A stretch of DNA of 64,000 nt, taken from the NCBI RefSeq assembly GCF_900142575.1, contig NZ_FRBI01000001.1, positions 621,014-685,013 on the forward strand, written 5' to 3'. The stretch comes from Actinacidiphila paucisporea. GTDB lineage: Bacteria; Actinomycetota; Actinomycetes; Streptomycetales; Streptomycetaceae. Below are positions 19,301 to 30,451 of the stretch, one piece after another. The translations under genes were made by a program, and so were the position numbers. The notes beneath the pieces were generated by a model, which saw only the letters and a list, made by a program, of their open reading frames with translations, did not search any database and was not told the DNA's origin. How positions within the stretch are numbered: the first letter of the stretch is position 1; each line of letters begins with the position of its first letter.

Positions 19301-19371
19301 AGCACCCCCACACCGTCGAGGCCCGCTCCCGCACCCGCCCGCACTGGGACTTCGAGCCGATCGCCCCCTGA
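16366..19371 (+). CDS. fxsT: TIR-like / NB-ARC / TPR protein of the FxSxx-COOH system (FxsT type)
   Basis: 1001-residue STAND-type NTPase. Residues ~15-130 form a TIR-like flavodoxin-fold domain (VTISFAGYNRAWASWIASRLE, VLQRLEI, RVLIVLSEWYF). The NB-ARC begins near 200 with P-loop GLSGVGKT (208-215), hhhhD-type LVILDGADQPDD and VLITSQNREWG. From about 560 to the end there are long TPRs with repeated LGADNPQTLRAEHNLAxxY-like units (NB-ARC/TPR signature). It matches proteins annotated as FxSxx-COOH system tetratricopeptide repeat protein. It starts 173 bases after the HExxH gene. STAND proteins of this form sense a ligand through the TPRs and oligomerise; here the matured peptide may be the ligand, or the protein may be an effector (inference). 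Confidence 0.85.
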   Translation: MAGGRSTAAAIARGPVTISFAGYNRAWASWIASRLERYGVQVVLQRLEITPESRIDDDLQDLLLSEGRVLIVLSEWYFRLGPRTHEEWNAALRRIVPPNSERFAAVSVTPAALPSAVASLAAADLWGLGAAEAERRLLGRLGITPSRGNSGETLGGGGGPRFPLEQPDVWGGMPRRNTRFTGREELLGEMHQQFQQAEPGAGVVTLFGLSGVGKTHIATEYVYRFLPEYDVVWWVRAAERGTLREKLAGLAPALGLVTGREYGERLRAVRDALRRGEPYGRWLVILDGADQPDDIHDLVPNGPGHVLITSQNREWGEHNSVLIEVPVYDRVESVAFVRRRAPRLDEADADKLAEALGDLALALDQNAGALNDSNTPVDEYIELLRHGADIEPGLKVAADFQMTYYTAFSILLNRLREDKPEAVDLLRLCVFFAPGPIPVRLLRDLPIRDVPEQLAGLMDDPLLWNSAISKLAQWSVIQSDPQETTAEESVGSTEVVQMHRLVYQAVRADMPEEELNTYSRVVRKILAAADPGRPSDTRLWPRYAEIVPHLASSGALESTNPEIQVMVLNCLRYLYLSGEYRAGLEIAVAAAEHWPRLLDAGHPRLWDLIHHRANLMRAIGDYRATEALDRSAYEQLRADRGDRDLLVMRAGGSLAADLRNLGRYDEALDLSQFVRDGYAELVGPQDSRTLSAQHNIAVTYRLLGRYRDAMELDQVTMEARRELLRDRHNWTLSSEYVFSHDLRLLGRYEQATSVQERNCEVHRTVLGADNPQTLRAEHNLALCYHRGGDRPQAANLQARLLERCQRVLGDLDSLTVRVAVTFSSFERQHGDLDRARELGEFALSEYRRQFGDDHPYTAGVLGNHGLILRAAGERQQSQIEIESSLAAMTRAVGEDHPWTLGCALNASGARNFAGDPESAADLSRATAERATATLGREHPLTLSCRIALATDLRNLRKRPEADKIEEEALATLAATLGPQHPHTVEARSRTRPHWDFEPIAP

Positions 19372-19389
19372 CGGGGCCCGCACCGCGAA

Positions 19390-19430
19390 CGGCGGGTGGC
19401 CCGTACCGGAGAGGTACGGGCCACCCGCCG
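19390..19430. terminator. Strong bidirectional terminator between fxsT and kgd
   Basis: Perfect 18-bp inverted repeat (CGGCGGGTGGCCCGTACC at 19390-19407, complementary arm 19413-19430) with a 5-base loop, between the convergent fxsT and kgd stops. Confidence 0.9.
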
Positions 19431-19450
19431 TCGTGCGAGGTGCGAAGCCG

Positions 19451-23281
<3,831 letters not shown>

Positions 23282-23498
23282 GGCGGTAACCGCCCTCTTC
23301 CGCTTCACAAGATGGTGGACAGCGGAAATAAAGGCTACGCCTACCAGGGCCTCCGCCGCAGGCCCGGGTCCCAGTCGTCGCGCAAGTCACACCCGAAGTC
23401 GGGTTTCGCGGCGGTTCCTGGCGGGAAATTGGTCCCTCTTGAGGGTTCTCCGGCCGGAAGTCGTCGTCACGGAACTGGCACCCGGCGGGCACTCAGCG

Positions 23499-24572
23499 TC
23501 AAGGCGCGGCCGGGGCCGCACCCGGAAGGGTGACGTGGATCCGGCAGCCGCGAGGGGATTCGGCCACTTCTATTCGTCCGCCGTGCAGGTCCACCGCCCA
23601 GCGGGCGATCGCCAGCCCGAGCCCCGTACCGCCGTCACCGCCCGGGTGGGACCCGCGGTGGAAGCGCTCGAAGACCCGTACGCGGTCGGCCGCGGGGATG
23701 CCCGGGCCCTCGTCGACCACGTCCAGCTCCAGGCTGCCGGGCGCCGCGCCGCCCCGTGCTCGTACGGTCACCCGGCCGCCCGGGGGACTGTGCTTGACGG
23801 CGTTGTCGACCAGGTTGGCCACCACCTGGTGCAGCCGTTCGCCGTCGGCGTAGGCCGTCAGCTCCAGCGGCGAGACGTCCAGGTGCAGCGGGACGTCGGC
23901 CCGCGCACGGGAGCGCGACCCGCCGCCGGTGCCCATGCCCAGGCTCGCCGTCTTCAGCACCGCCGACAGGTACGGCCACACCTCGAACCGCTTGGCGTCC
24001 AGCCGCGCGGCCCCGCTGTCCAGCCGCGACAGGTCGAGCAGCTGGCTGACCAGCTTGCCCAGCCGCTCGGTCTGCTGGAGCGCGATCCGCATCGTCTCGG
24101 GGTCGGCGGCCGACACCCCGTCCACCACGTTCTCCAGCACCGCGCGCAGCGCCGCGATCGGGGTGCGCAGCTCATGTGAGACGTTCGCCACCAGCTCCTT
24201 GCGGTGCCGGTCGGCGGCGGCCAGGTCGGCGGCCATCCGGTTGAAGGTCTCGGCCAGCTCGCCGACCTCGTCCCTGCGCACCCGCGTCACCCGGCGGCTG
24301 TAGTCGCCGCCCGCCATGGCCCTGGCGACCGCCGTCATCTCGCGCAGCGGCGCCGTCAGGCCGTTCGCCACGATCTGGGTGATCAGCAGCGAGGCGATCG
24401 CCGAGAAGATGGTGATCACCCGCAGCTCGGTCGCCGAGTGGATCGCCAGGATCACCAGACCCGTGGTGATCAGCACCGACACCAGCACCAGCGCCTGCAG
24501 CGCGGCCTTGATCGACCGGTACGGATCCCACGGCCGCAGCGCCGCCCACACCCACCGCCACATGCGCCTCAC
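23499..24572 (-). CDS. Membrane sensor histidine kinase (two-component)
   Basis: 357-residue kinase. Two hydrophobic segments (ALQALVLVSVLITTGLVILAI and ITIFSAIASLLITQIVANGL) lie in the first ~75 residues with almost no extracytoplasmic loop, so it probably senses within the membrane or cytoplasm. A HAMP domain (LTAPLREMTAVARAMAGGDYSRRV) precedes the H-box NVSHELRTPIAALRAVLENV, then N-box VVANLVDNAVKHSP, G1 VDEGPGIP and G2 GGTGLGLAIARWAVDLHGG. The GTG at 24572 overlaps the regulator stop by 4 bases and gives VRRMWRWVW; ATG 24563 is an alternative. It forms an operon with the response regulator just upstream. Confidence 0.93.
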   Translation of the reverse strand: MRRMWRWVWAALRPWDPYRSIKAALQALVLVSVLITTGLVILAIHSATELRVITIFSAIASLLITQIVANGLTAPLREMTAVARAMAGGDYSRRVTRVRRDEVGELAETFNRMAADLAAADRHRKELVANVSHELRTPIAALRAVLENVVDGVSAADPETMRIALQQTERLGKLVSQLLDLSRLDSGAARLDAKRFEVWPYLSAVLKTASLGMGTGGGSRSRARADVPLHLDVSPLELTAYADGERLHQVVANLVDNAVKHSPPGGRVTVRARGGAAPGSLELDVVDEGPGIPAADRVRVFERFHRGSHPGGDGGTGLGLAIARWAVDLHGGRIEVAESPRGCRIHVTLPGAAPAAP

Positions 24573-25282
24573 TTGGCGGGCATCTCCAGTGCGTACCCGA
24601 CGCCGTGCACGGTACGGATACGGTCCGCGCCGATCTTGCGGCGCAGCGCCTTCACGTGGCTGTCCACGGTCCTGGTGCCGGACGCGTCCGCCCAGTCCCA
24701 CACCTCGGCCAGCAGCTGCTCGCGGGAGAGCACCGCCCTGGGCTGCTGCGCCAGGCACACCAGCAGCTCGAACTCGGTCGGCGTCAGGTGCACGTCGGCG
24801 CCGCCGACCCTGACCCGCCGCTGGGCGTGGTCGATCTCCAGGTCGCCGAGCTGGATCGCGGCGCCCCGCGGGTTGTGCGCGGCCGTCGCGGCCCGCTCCA
24901 CCCTGCGCAGCAGCACGTGCACCCGGGCGGCCAGCTCCCGCATGGAGAACGGCTTGGTCATGTAGTCGTCCGCGCCGACGCCGAGGCCGACCAGCATGTC
25001 GGTCTCGTCGTCCCTGGCGGTCAGCATCAGCACCGGCACCGGGCGGTCCGCCTGCACCCTGCGGCACACTTCGAGACCGTCGTAGCCGGGCAGCATCACG
25101 TCGAGGACCAGCAGGTCGGGCGACCACGAGTGCGCGGCCTCCACCGCCGCGGGGCCGTCGCCCGCGGTCCGTACCGCGAAGCCCTCGGCCTGCAGCCGCG
25201 CCGCGATGGCCTGCGTTATCGTCTGGTCGTCCTCGACCACCAGCACCCGGCGCTGAGCGCCCGTCGTCTGCGTGCCGTCCAA
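24569..25282 (-). CDS. OmpR-family response regulator
   Basis: 237-residue regulator. The receiver has acidic pocket EDD near 17-19, phospho-acceptor D in LLVLDVMLPGYDGLEV (about D60), T in LMLTARDDETD and K in DDYMTKPFS. The C-terminal winged helix runs from about 145 (LTPTEFELLVCLAQQPRAVLSREQLLAEVWDW, then TVDSHVKALRRKIG and IRTVHGVGYAL). It precedes and overlaps its cognate kinase. The pair lies immediately upstream of kgd on the same strand but is separated from it by 217 bases that hold the kgd promoter region. The regulon cannot be read from sequence. Confidence 0.95.
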   Translation of the reverse strand: MDGTQTTGAQRRVLVVEDDQTITQAIAARLQAEGFAVRTAGDGPAAVEAAHSWSPDLLVLDVMLPGYDGLEVCRRVQADRPVPVLMLTARDDETDMLVGLGVGADDYMTKPFSMRELAARVHVLLRRVERAATAAHNPRGAAIQLGDLEIDHAQRRVRVGGADVHLTPTEFELLVCLAQQPRAVLSREQLLAEVWDWADASGTRTVDSHVKALRRKIGADRIRTVHGVGYALEMPAK

Positions 25283-25353
25283 TTCCGCCCCATAAAATCG
25301 TTCTGGAATACCCGGCAGCGTACGGGGCGGGCCGCCGGCGCGACCATCGCGCC

Positions 25354-26025
25354 TTACGGCGCCCGGTGCGCCAGGTGCACGACATCCGGCACCCCGCGGA
25401 TCACCGAGACCTCAAGGGTGTGCACCCGTTCGAATCCCGCGGACCGCAGTGCCGCCTCGAAGGCGGCCGACGGCTGCGCCGACCACACTGCGAGGACGCC
25501 GCCCGGCGTGAGCCGGTTCCGGCAGGCGTCGAGGCCGCTGGGACTGTAGAGACTGCCGTTGTTCTCGGTCACTGTCCAGTCCGGCCCGTTGTCGATGTCC
25601 AGGCACAACGCGTCGTAGGCCGCGCTGCCCGCCCGCAGGTGCGCCAGCAGGTCGTCCTCGACGAGCGTCACCCGCGGATCCTCCAGGGCGCCCGCCGAAT
25701 ACGCCGCCAGCGGCCCCGCGCGGTGCCACCCCACGACCGCGGCCTCCCGCTCCACCACGACGATCCGCCCCCACCCGGTGGCCGCGGCCCGCGCCAGCGA
25801 GAAGCCGACGCCCAGGCCGCCGAGCAGGACGCTGGGCCTGTCCCTGCCCAGCGCCTCGCGCGCGGCGTCCACCAGGAGCCTTTCCGACCTGCCGTCGGAG
25901 GTGTCCATCAGGAAGCAGCCGTTGGCGATGATCTCGTACTCGCGCCCCCGCCGGCGCAGCACGACCTCCCCGGCCGGTCCGTCCTGCCGGTCCAGCACGA
26001 CCGGCGCGTCGTCTTGCGCGAACAT
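25354..26025 (-). CDS. Spermidine-synthase-like (PABMT-fold) protein
   Basis: 223-residue protein with a SAM/dcSAM-binding Rossmann fold: VLLGGLGVGFSLARAAA (glycine loop near 66-80), IVVVEREAAVVGWHR (acidic residue after beta-2), VEDDLLAHLR and YDALCLDIDNGPDW, a variant of the polyamine-synthase Asp motif. It is shorter than bona fide spermidine synthases (~280-300 aa) and lacks their N-terminal beta domain, so a real polyamine aminopropyltransferase is unlikely. ATG at 26025. Function unknown; widely conserved next to this two-component pair and lon in streptomycetes as far as I recall. Confidence 0.75.
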   Translation of the reverse strand: MFAQDDAPVVLDRQDGPAGEVVLRRRGREYEIIANGCFLMDTSDGRSERLLVDAAREALGRDRPSVLLGGLGVGFSLARAAATGWGRIVVVEREAAVVGWHRAGPLAAYSAGALEDPRVTLVEDDLLAHLRAGSAAYDALCLDIDNGPDWTVTENNGSLYSPSGLDACRNRLTPGGVLAVWSAQPSAAFEAALRSAGFERVHTLEVSVIRGVPDVVHLAHRAP

Positions 26026-26057
26026 CGGCCCATTTTAGGGCGCGTGCGCGTGACGTC

Positions 26058-26867
26058 TCACGCCGCCGGACGGGGGGTCTTCGGGCCGTGGACGGCGAGG
26101 TAGGTCGACACCAGCCAGGGGGCGAGGTCCGTGAGGAGCAGGGTGAGGGACGCCGGGGCGGCGGTGGGGGTGCGGGCCCAGACGGCGGCCCGTCGCATGT
26201 CCGCGCCCCGGGCGGGGTGATAGGTGGCGAAGACCTCCGCCTGGAGGGCGAGGTCGCTCGTCCACCCGCCCCACCGCGGCATGACCAGGGTGAAGCCCGT
26301 CCGTACGATCCGCCGGGCCGCGACCCGGCACAGCGCCGACCGCTCGGCGTCCGTACGGGCCGCGGCGGCCCGCTCCCGCCACCGGGCCAGTGCCGGCCCG
26401 AGGTCCCCGTTGGTCTCCCTGGCCAGCAGGTCGTCCGGGACGTACCTCGGCAGCGCGCCCGCCAGGTCCTCGCCCAGCAGCGGCGTGCACAGGCACGCCA
26501 CGAAGAACCCCAGGTCGAACCGCTCCAGCTCGCTGAGCAGGGTGCCGACATCGGAGAGCAGCAGCCCGACCCCGTCGATGACGTCGAAGTCCGCGTCGAG
26601 GGCGGCCTCGACGCGGTCCGCCGCGGCGCGGTCCACGGCGGACGGCGGCTCCCGCAGCACGACCAGCAGATCGAGGTCGGACCGCCCGGCGCGAGCCGTG
26701 CCCCGCGGGATGCTGCCGTAGACGTACGCGCTGTGCAGCCGCTCGGCCGGAAAGGCGGCGCGGACGCGGTCCCGCGTCTCGTCCAGCAGCCGCGCGTAGG
26801 CGGCGGGGACCTTCGACAGCGCCCCCTCGCGGGCGATCGTGCCGTCCGGGGCGAGCCCCGGCCTCAT
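26058..26867 (-). CDS. Nucleotidyltransferase-domain protein
   Basis: 269-residue protein of the DNA polymerase beta-type nucleotidyltransferase superfamily. The signature YVYGSIPRGTARAGRSDLDLLVVL contains GS and the DxD pair, and a third acidic site FDVIDGVGLLL follows. The C-terminal two thirds are helical, resembling the all-alpha domain of aminoglycoside or minimal nucleotidyltransferases (SLALQAEVFATYHP). It overlaps the preceding GNAT gene by 4 bases (ATGA), so the two are translationally coupled. Whether it adenylates a small molecule or is an antitoxin/toxin-type protein is unclear. Confidence 0.8.
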   Translation of the reverse strand: MRPGLAPDGTIAREGALSKVPAAYARLLDETRDRVRAAFPAERLHSAYVYGSIPRGTARAGRSDLDLLVVLREPPSAVDRAAADRVEAALDADFDVIDGVGLLLSDVGTLLSELERFDLGFFVACLCTPLLGEDLAGALPRYVPDDLLARETNGDLGPALARWRERAAAARTDAERSALCRVAARRIVRTGFTLVMPRWGGWTSDLALQAEVFATYHPARGADMRRAAVWARTPTAAPASLTLLLTDLAPWLVSTYLAVHGPKTPRPAA

Positions 26868-27664
26868 GAGGGGGGCGTCCATACGTACGGCGTGGTCGTC
26901 GTCAGGGCGCGGAAGCCGAGCCGCCGCAGGATGGGCGCGCTGTCGTCGGAGGCGTCGACCTGGAGGTAGGTGACGCCGCGGTCGGCGGCGAGCCGGGCGC
27001 GGGCGGCGACGAGGGCGTGGTAAATGCCGCGGCCGCGGTGCTCGGCCAGGGTGGAGCCGCCCCACAGGCCGGCGAACTGCGTGCCGGGGCGGTGGACCAG
27101 CCAGGCTGCCGAAACGATCCCGCCGCCGGCCTCCGCCACGAGGACGGCGATCTGGTCCGGCGCCGCCTCGATCCTGGCCGCCAGGTCGTCGCCGAGCCAG
27201 CGCATGTCCATGCCCCACACGGTGCTGAGCATGGCGCCGACGCCCCGAAGGTCAGCCGGCGCGGTGGTCTGCCGCACGGTGACGCCGTCGGGCAGCGGCC
27301 GGCCCGCGGTGGCCCCGGCCAGTTCGGCGGCGCCGCCGACGAGCACGGTCTCCTGCTCCTCGGCGCCGAATCCGGCCGCGCGCAGCCGTTCGGGCAGGTC
27401 GGCGGGCATGTCGTGGCCGCGCACCTTCCACTCGACGGCCTCGCCGCGGGCGGCGAAGTAGTCCCGCTGCCGGGCGATCAGCGCGTCCAGCTCGGCGCCC
27501 CGCACCCCGACGTCCCGCGGCGCCGTCACGAACCCGCGGAACTGCCCGACGATCCGCACCAGCGTCCCGTCCTTCTCGTAGCGCGTCCCCGCGGGCCGCA
27601 CCGACGGCACCCCGCGCATCTGCGCGTCGTACGCGGCCAGCAGCTTTTCGTCATCCTCGGTCAC
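26864..27664 (-). CDS. GNAT-family N-acetyltransferase
   Basis: 266-residue protein with a C-terminal GNAT domain: AQFAGLWGGSTLAEHRGRGIYHALVAARARLAADRGVTYLQVDAS, where the Q/RxxGxG/A-like HRGRGIYHAL binds acetyl-CoA pyrophosphate. The N-terminal ~140 residues are a second degenerate GNAT-like or helical half. Residues near the end (DDSAPILRRLGFRALTTTTPYVW) complete the fold. The start is GTG 27664. Substrate unknown. It is the first gene of the GNAT-nucleotidyltransferase pair. Confidence 0.8.
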   Translation of the reverse strand: MTEDDEKLLAAYDAQMRGVPSVRPAGTRYEKDGTLVRIVGQFRGFVTAPRDVGVRGAELDALIARQRDYFAARGEAVEWKVRGHDMPADLPERLRAAGFGAEEQETVLVGGAAELAGATAGRPLPDGVTVRQTTAPADLRGVGAMLSTVWGMDMRWLGDDLAARIEAAPDQIAVLVAEAGGGIVSAAWLVHRPGTQFAGLWGGSTLAEHRGRGIYHALVAARARLAADRGVTYLQVDASDDSAPILRRLGFRALTTTTPYVWTPPS

Positions 27665-27706
27665 CTTCCCGACGTTACGTGCCCGGGCAAGCGGTTTTCC
27701 GAGCCG

Positions 27707-27754
27707 GCCGCCTGGACTGCTGCTTCGACGGCCGCCTGGACTGCTGCTTCGACG
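27707..27754 (+). repeat. Two tandem 24-bp repeats
   Basis: The 24-base unit starting GCCGCCTGGACTGCTGCTTC is perfectly repeated at 27707-27730 and 27731-27754, with a degenerate partial copy after it. It lies between the divergent GNAT and lon genes, outside the lon promoter core. Confidence 0.85.
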
Positions 27755-27864
27755 GCTGCCCGGACCGCCGCCGCGGGTGCGGGCGCCCGTACCGGTGACG
27801 GCCGTCGAGCGGGTGATCGCTCAGAGCGAACACCCGCTCGGGAACACCGGCGGGGCGCCCTGCA

Positions 27865-27883
27865 TTGAGTCAGGTGTACTCAA
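27865..27883 (+). promoter_or_regulatory. HAIR element (HspR operator) before lon
   Basis: TTGAGT-N7-ACTCAA (27865-27870, 27878-27883) matches the HspR-associated inverted repeat CTTGAGT-N7-ACTCAAG except for the outermost bases. It ends 22 bases before the lon ATG. HspR repression of lon through HAIR sites is established in Streptomyces, so this is a well-supported operator. Confidence 0.92.
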
Positions 27884-27905
27884 CTTGCTTGCACGAGGAG
27901 CGATC

Positions 27906-30350
27906 ATGCCGATTGAGTCCGTCCCCTCCAACCCGCTGACCCTGCCGGTGCTCCCGCTGGACGGGGAGGTCGTGCTGCCCGGCATGGTCGTGCCGCTCGA
28001 TCTGTCGGATTCCGAGGTACGCGCCGCCGTGGAGGCCGCGCAGGCCGCGCACCCGGCCGGGAGCGGCGGGAAGCCGCGCGTGCTGCTGGTGCCGCGGATC
28101 GACGGGAAGTACGCCGCCGCCGGCACGCTCGGCACGGTCGAGCAGGTCGGACGGCTGTCCGACGGCGACCCCGGTGCCGTGATCAAGGGCCGTACGCGGA
28201 TCAGGATCGGCGCGGGCACCACCGGGCCCGGGGCCGCGCTGTGGGTCGAGGGCACCGTCATGGAGGAGCCCACCCCCGCCGAGTCGCCCGGCGCGGTGGC
28301 CGAGCTGATGAAGGAATACAAGGCGCTGGCGACCAGCTGGCTGCGCAAGCGGGGTGCCTGGCAGGTGGTGGACCGCGTCCAGCAGATCGAGGACGTGAGC
28401 CAGCTCGCCGACAATTCCGGGTACAGCCCGTACCTGACCACCGAGCAGCGCGTGGAGCTGCTGGAGACCGTCGACCCGGTGGCCCGGCTGAAGCTGGCCA
28501 CGCAGTGGCTGCGGGACCACCTGGCCGAGCAGGACGTCGCCGAGACGATCCGCAAGGACGTCCAGGAGGGCATGGAGAAGCAGCAGCGCGAGTTCCTGCT
28601 GCGCCAGCAGCTCGAAGCGGTCCGCAAGGAACTGGCCGAGTTGAACGGCGACCCGGAGGACGAGGCCGACGACTACCGCAGCCGCGTCGAGGCCGCCGAC
28701 CTGCCCGAGAAGGTGCGCGAGGCGGCGCTGAAGGAGGTCGAGAAGCTGGAGCGGTCCTCCGACGCCTCACCCGAGGGCAGCTGGATCCGCACCTGGCTCG
28801 ACACCGTCCTCGAACTGCCGTGGAAGACGACCACCGAGGACACCTACGACGTCGCCGGCGCCCGCGCGGTGCTGGACGCCGACCATGCCGGCCTCGACGA
28901 CGTCAAGGAGCGCATCACCGAATACCTGGCGGTGCGCAAGCGCCGCGCCGACCGCGGCCTGGGCGTCGTGGGCGGCCAGAGCGGGCGACGGGGCGGCGGC
29001 GCGGTGCTGGCGCTGGTCGGCCCGCCCGGTGTCGGCAAGACGTCGCTCGGCGAGTCCGTGGCGCGGGCGATGGGACGCAAGTTCGTCCGGGTCGCGCTCG
29101 GCGGCGTGCGGGACGAGGCCGAGATCCGCGGCCACCGCAGGACGTACGTCGGCGCGCTGCCCGGCCGGATCGTCCGGGCCGTCAAGGAGGCCGGGTCGAT
29201 GAACCCGGTGGTGCTGCTCGACGAGATCGACAAGGTCGGCTCCGACTACCGCGGCGACCCCACGGCGGCCCTGCTCGAAGTCCTGGACCCGGCGCAGAAC
29301 CACACCTTCCGCGACCACTACCTGGAAGTCGAGCTCGACCTGTCCGACGTGGTCTTCCTGGCCACGGCGAACGTCCTGGAGGCCATCCCCGAGCCGCTGC
29401 TCGACCGGATGGAGCTGGTCAGGCTGGACGGCTACACCGAGGACGAGAAGGTCGTCATCGCCCGCGACCACCTGCTGCCGCGCCAGCTGGAGCGCGCCGG
29501 CCTGGACGCCGACGAGGTGAGCCTGGAGGAGGGCGCGCTGCGCCGGCTGGCCGGCGAGTACACCCGCGAGGCCGGGGTGCGGTCGCTGGAGCGCACGGTC
29601 GCGCGCATCCTGCGCAAGATCGCCGCCCGGCACGAGCTGGGCGAGCAGAAGCTGCCCTTCGCCGTCGGCCCCGACGACCTGCGCGCGCTGATCGGCCGGC
29701 CGCACCACGTTCCGGAGTCCGCGCAGGACCCGCAGGAGCGGCGTACGGCGGTGCCCGGGGTGGCGACCGGGCTGGCGGTGACCGGCGCGGGCGGTGACGT
29801 CCTCTACATCGAGGCGTCGCTGGCCGACCCGGAGACCGGCGGATCGGGGCTGCAGCTCACCGGGCAGCTGGGCGACGTGATGAAGGAGTCCGCGCAGATC
29901 GCGCTGTCCTTCCTGCGCTCGCGCGGCGCCGAGCTGGAGCTGCCGGTCGGCGACCTCAAGGAGCGGGGCGTGCACATCCACGTGCCGGCCGGCGCGGTGC
30001 CCAAGGACGGGCCGAGCGCCGGTGTCACGATGACGACCGCGCTGGCGTCGCTGCTGTCGGGCCGCCGGGTGCGCACCGACGTGGCGATGACCGGTGAGGT
30101 TTCGCTGACCGGGCGGGTGCTGCCGATCGGCGGGGTCAAGCAGAAGCTGCTGGCCGCGCACCGGGCCGGGGTCACCACCGTGGTGATCCCCAAGCGGAAC
30201 GAGGCGGACCTGGACGACGTCCCCGCCGAGATCCTGGACGCCCTCGACGTCCACCCGGTCAGCGACGTCCGCCAGGTGCTGGCGCTGGCCCTGGAGCCGG
30301 CCGAGGCCGACGCCGACGCCGGCTTCCGCGAGGTGCCGGTGGCCGCCTGA
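27906..30350 (+). CDS. lon: ATP-dependent Lon protease
   Basis: 814-residue AAA+ serine protease that degrades misfolded and regulatory proteins. Residues ~8-200 are the LON substrate domain (LPVLPLDGEVVLPGMVVPL), then a coiled-coil (MEKQQREFLLRQQLEAVRKEL), AAA+ with GPPGVGKTSLGES near 370 and VVLLDEIDKVGSDYRGDP, and the C-terminal protease domain with catalytic Ser704 (PKDGPSAGVTM) and Lys747 (GGVKQKLLAAHRAG), spaced exactly as in E. coli Lon (43 residues). ATG at 27906 has GAGGAG upstream and follows the HAIR operator; the longer frame reads through the operator. Heat-shock regulation by HspR is expected. Confidence 0.97.
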   Translation: MPIESVPSNPLTLPVLPLDGEVVLPGMVVPLDLSDSEVRAAVEAAQAAHPAGSGGKPRVLLVPRIDGKYAAAGTLGTVEQVGRLSDGDPGAVIKGRTRIRIGAGTTGPGAALWVEGTVMEEPTPAESPGAVAELMKEYKALATSWLRKRGAWQVVDRVQQIEDVSQLADNSGYSPYLTTEQRVELLETVDPVARLKLATQWLRDHLAEQDVAETIRKDVQEGMEKQQREFLLRQQLEAVRKELAELNGDPEDEADDYRSRVEAADLPEKVREAALKEVEKLERSSDASPEGSWIRTWLDTVLELPWKTTTEDTYDVAGARAVLDADHAGLDDVKERITEYLAVRKRRADRGLGVVGGQSGRRGGGAVLALVGPPGVGKTSLGESVARAMGRKFVRVALGGVRDEAEIRGHRRTYVGALPGRIVRAVKEAGSMNPVVLLDEIDKVGSDYRGDPTAALLEVLDPAQNHTFRDHYLEVELDLSDVVFLATANVLEAIPEPLLDRMELVRLDGYTEDEKVVIARDHLLPRQLERAGLDADEVSLEEGALRRLAGEYTREAGVRSLERTVARILRKIAARHELGEQKLPFAVGPDDLRALIGRPHHVPESAQDPQERRTAVPGVATGLAVTGAGGDVLYIEASLADPETGGSGLQLTGQLGDVMKESAQIALSFLRSRGAELELPVGDLKERGVHIHVPAGAVPKDGPSAGVTMTTALASLLSGRRVRTDVAMTGEVSLTGRVLPIGGVKQKLLAAHRAGVTTVVIPKRNEADLDDVPAEILDALDVHPVSDVRQVLALALEPAEADADAGFREVPVAA

Positions 30351-30377
30351 CGGTCCGTACGGCGGCATGGCAGGCAC

Positions 30378-30423
30378 AGGCGAGCGGCCCCTTCCCCCAC
30401 GCCAGGGGGAGGGGGCCGCTCGC
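30378..30423. terminator. Bidirectional terminator between lon and GH25 gene
   Basis: Long inverted repeat, left arm 30378-30397 (GGCGAGCGGCCCCTTCCCCC) and right arm 30404-30423 with a single mismatch, loop of 6 bases, between two convergent genes. Confidence 0.9.
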
Positions 30424-30451
30424 CGTCCGCCCGGCGGACCGGCGGGTGGGG

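Noticed and set aside
25354..26025. Spermidine synthase as a definite call
   Set aside because: The protein is too short and lacks the N-terminal domain, so only a fold-level call is given.
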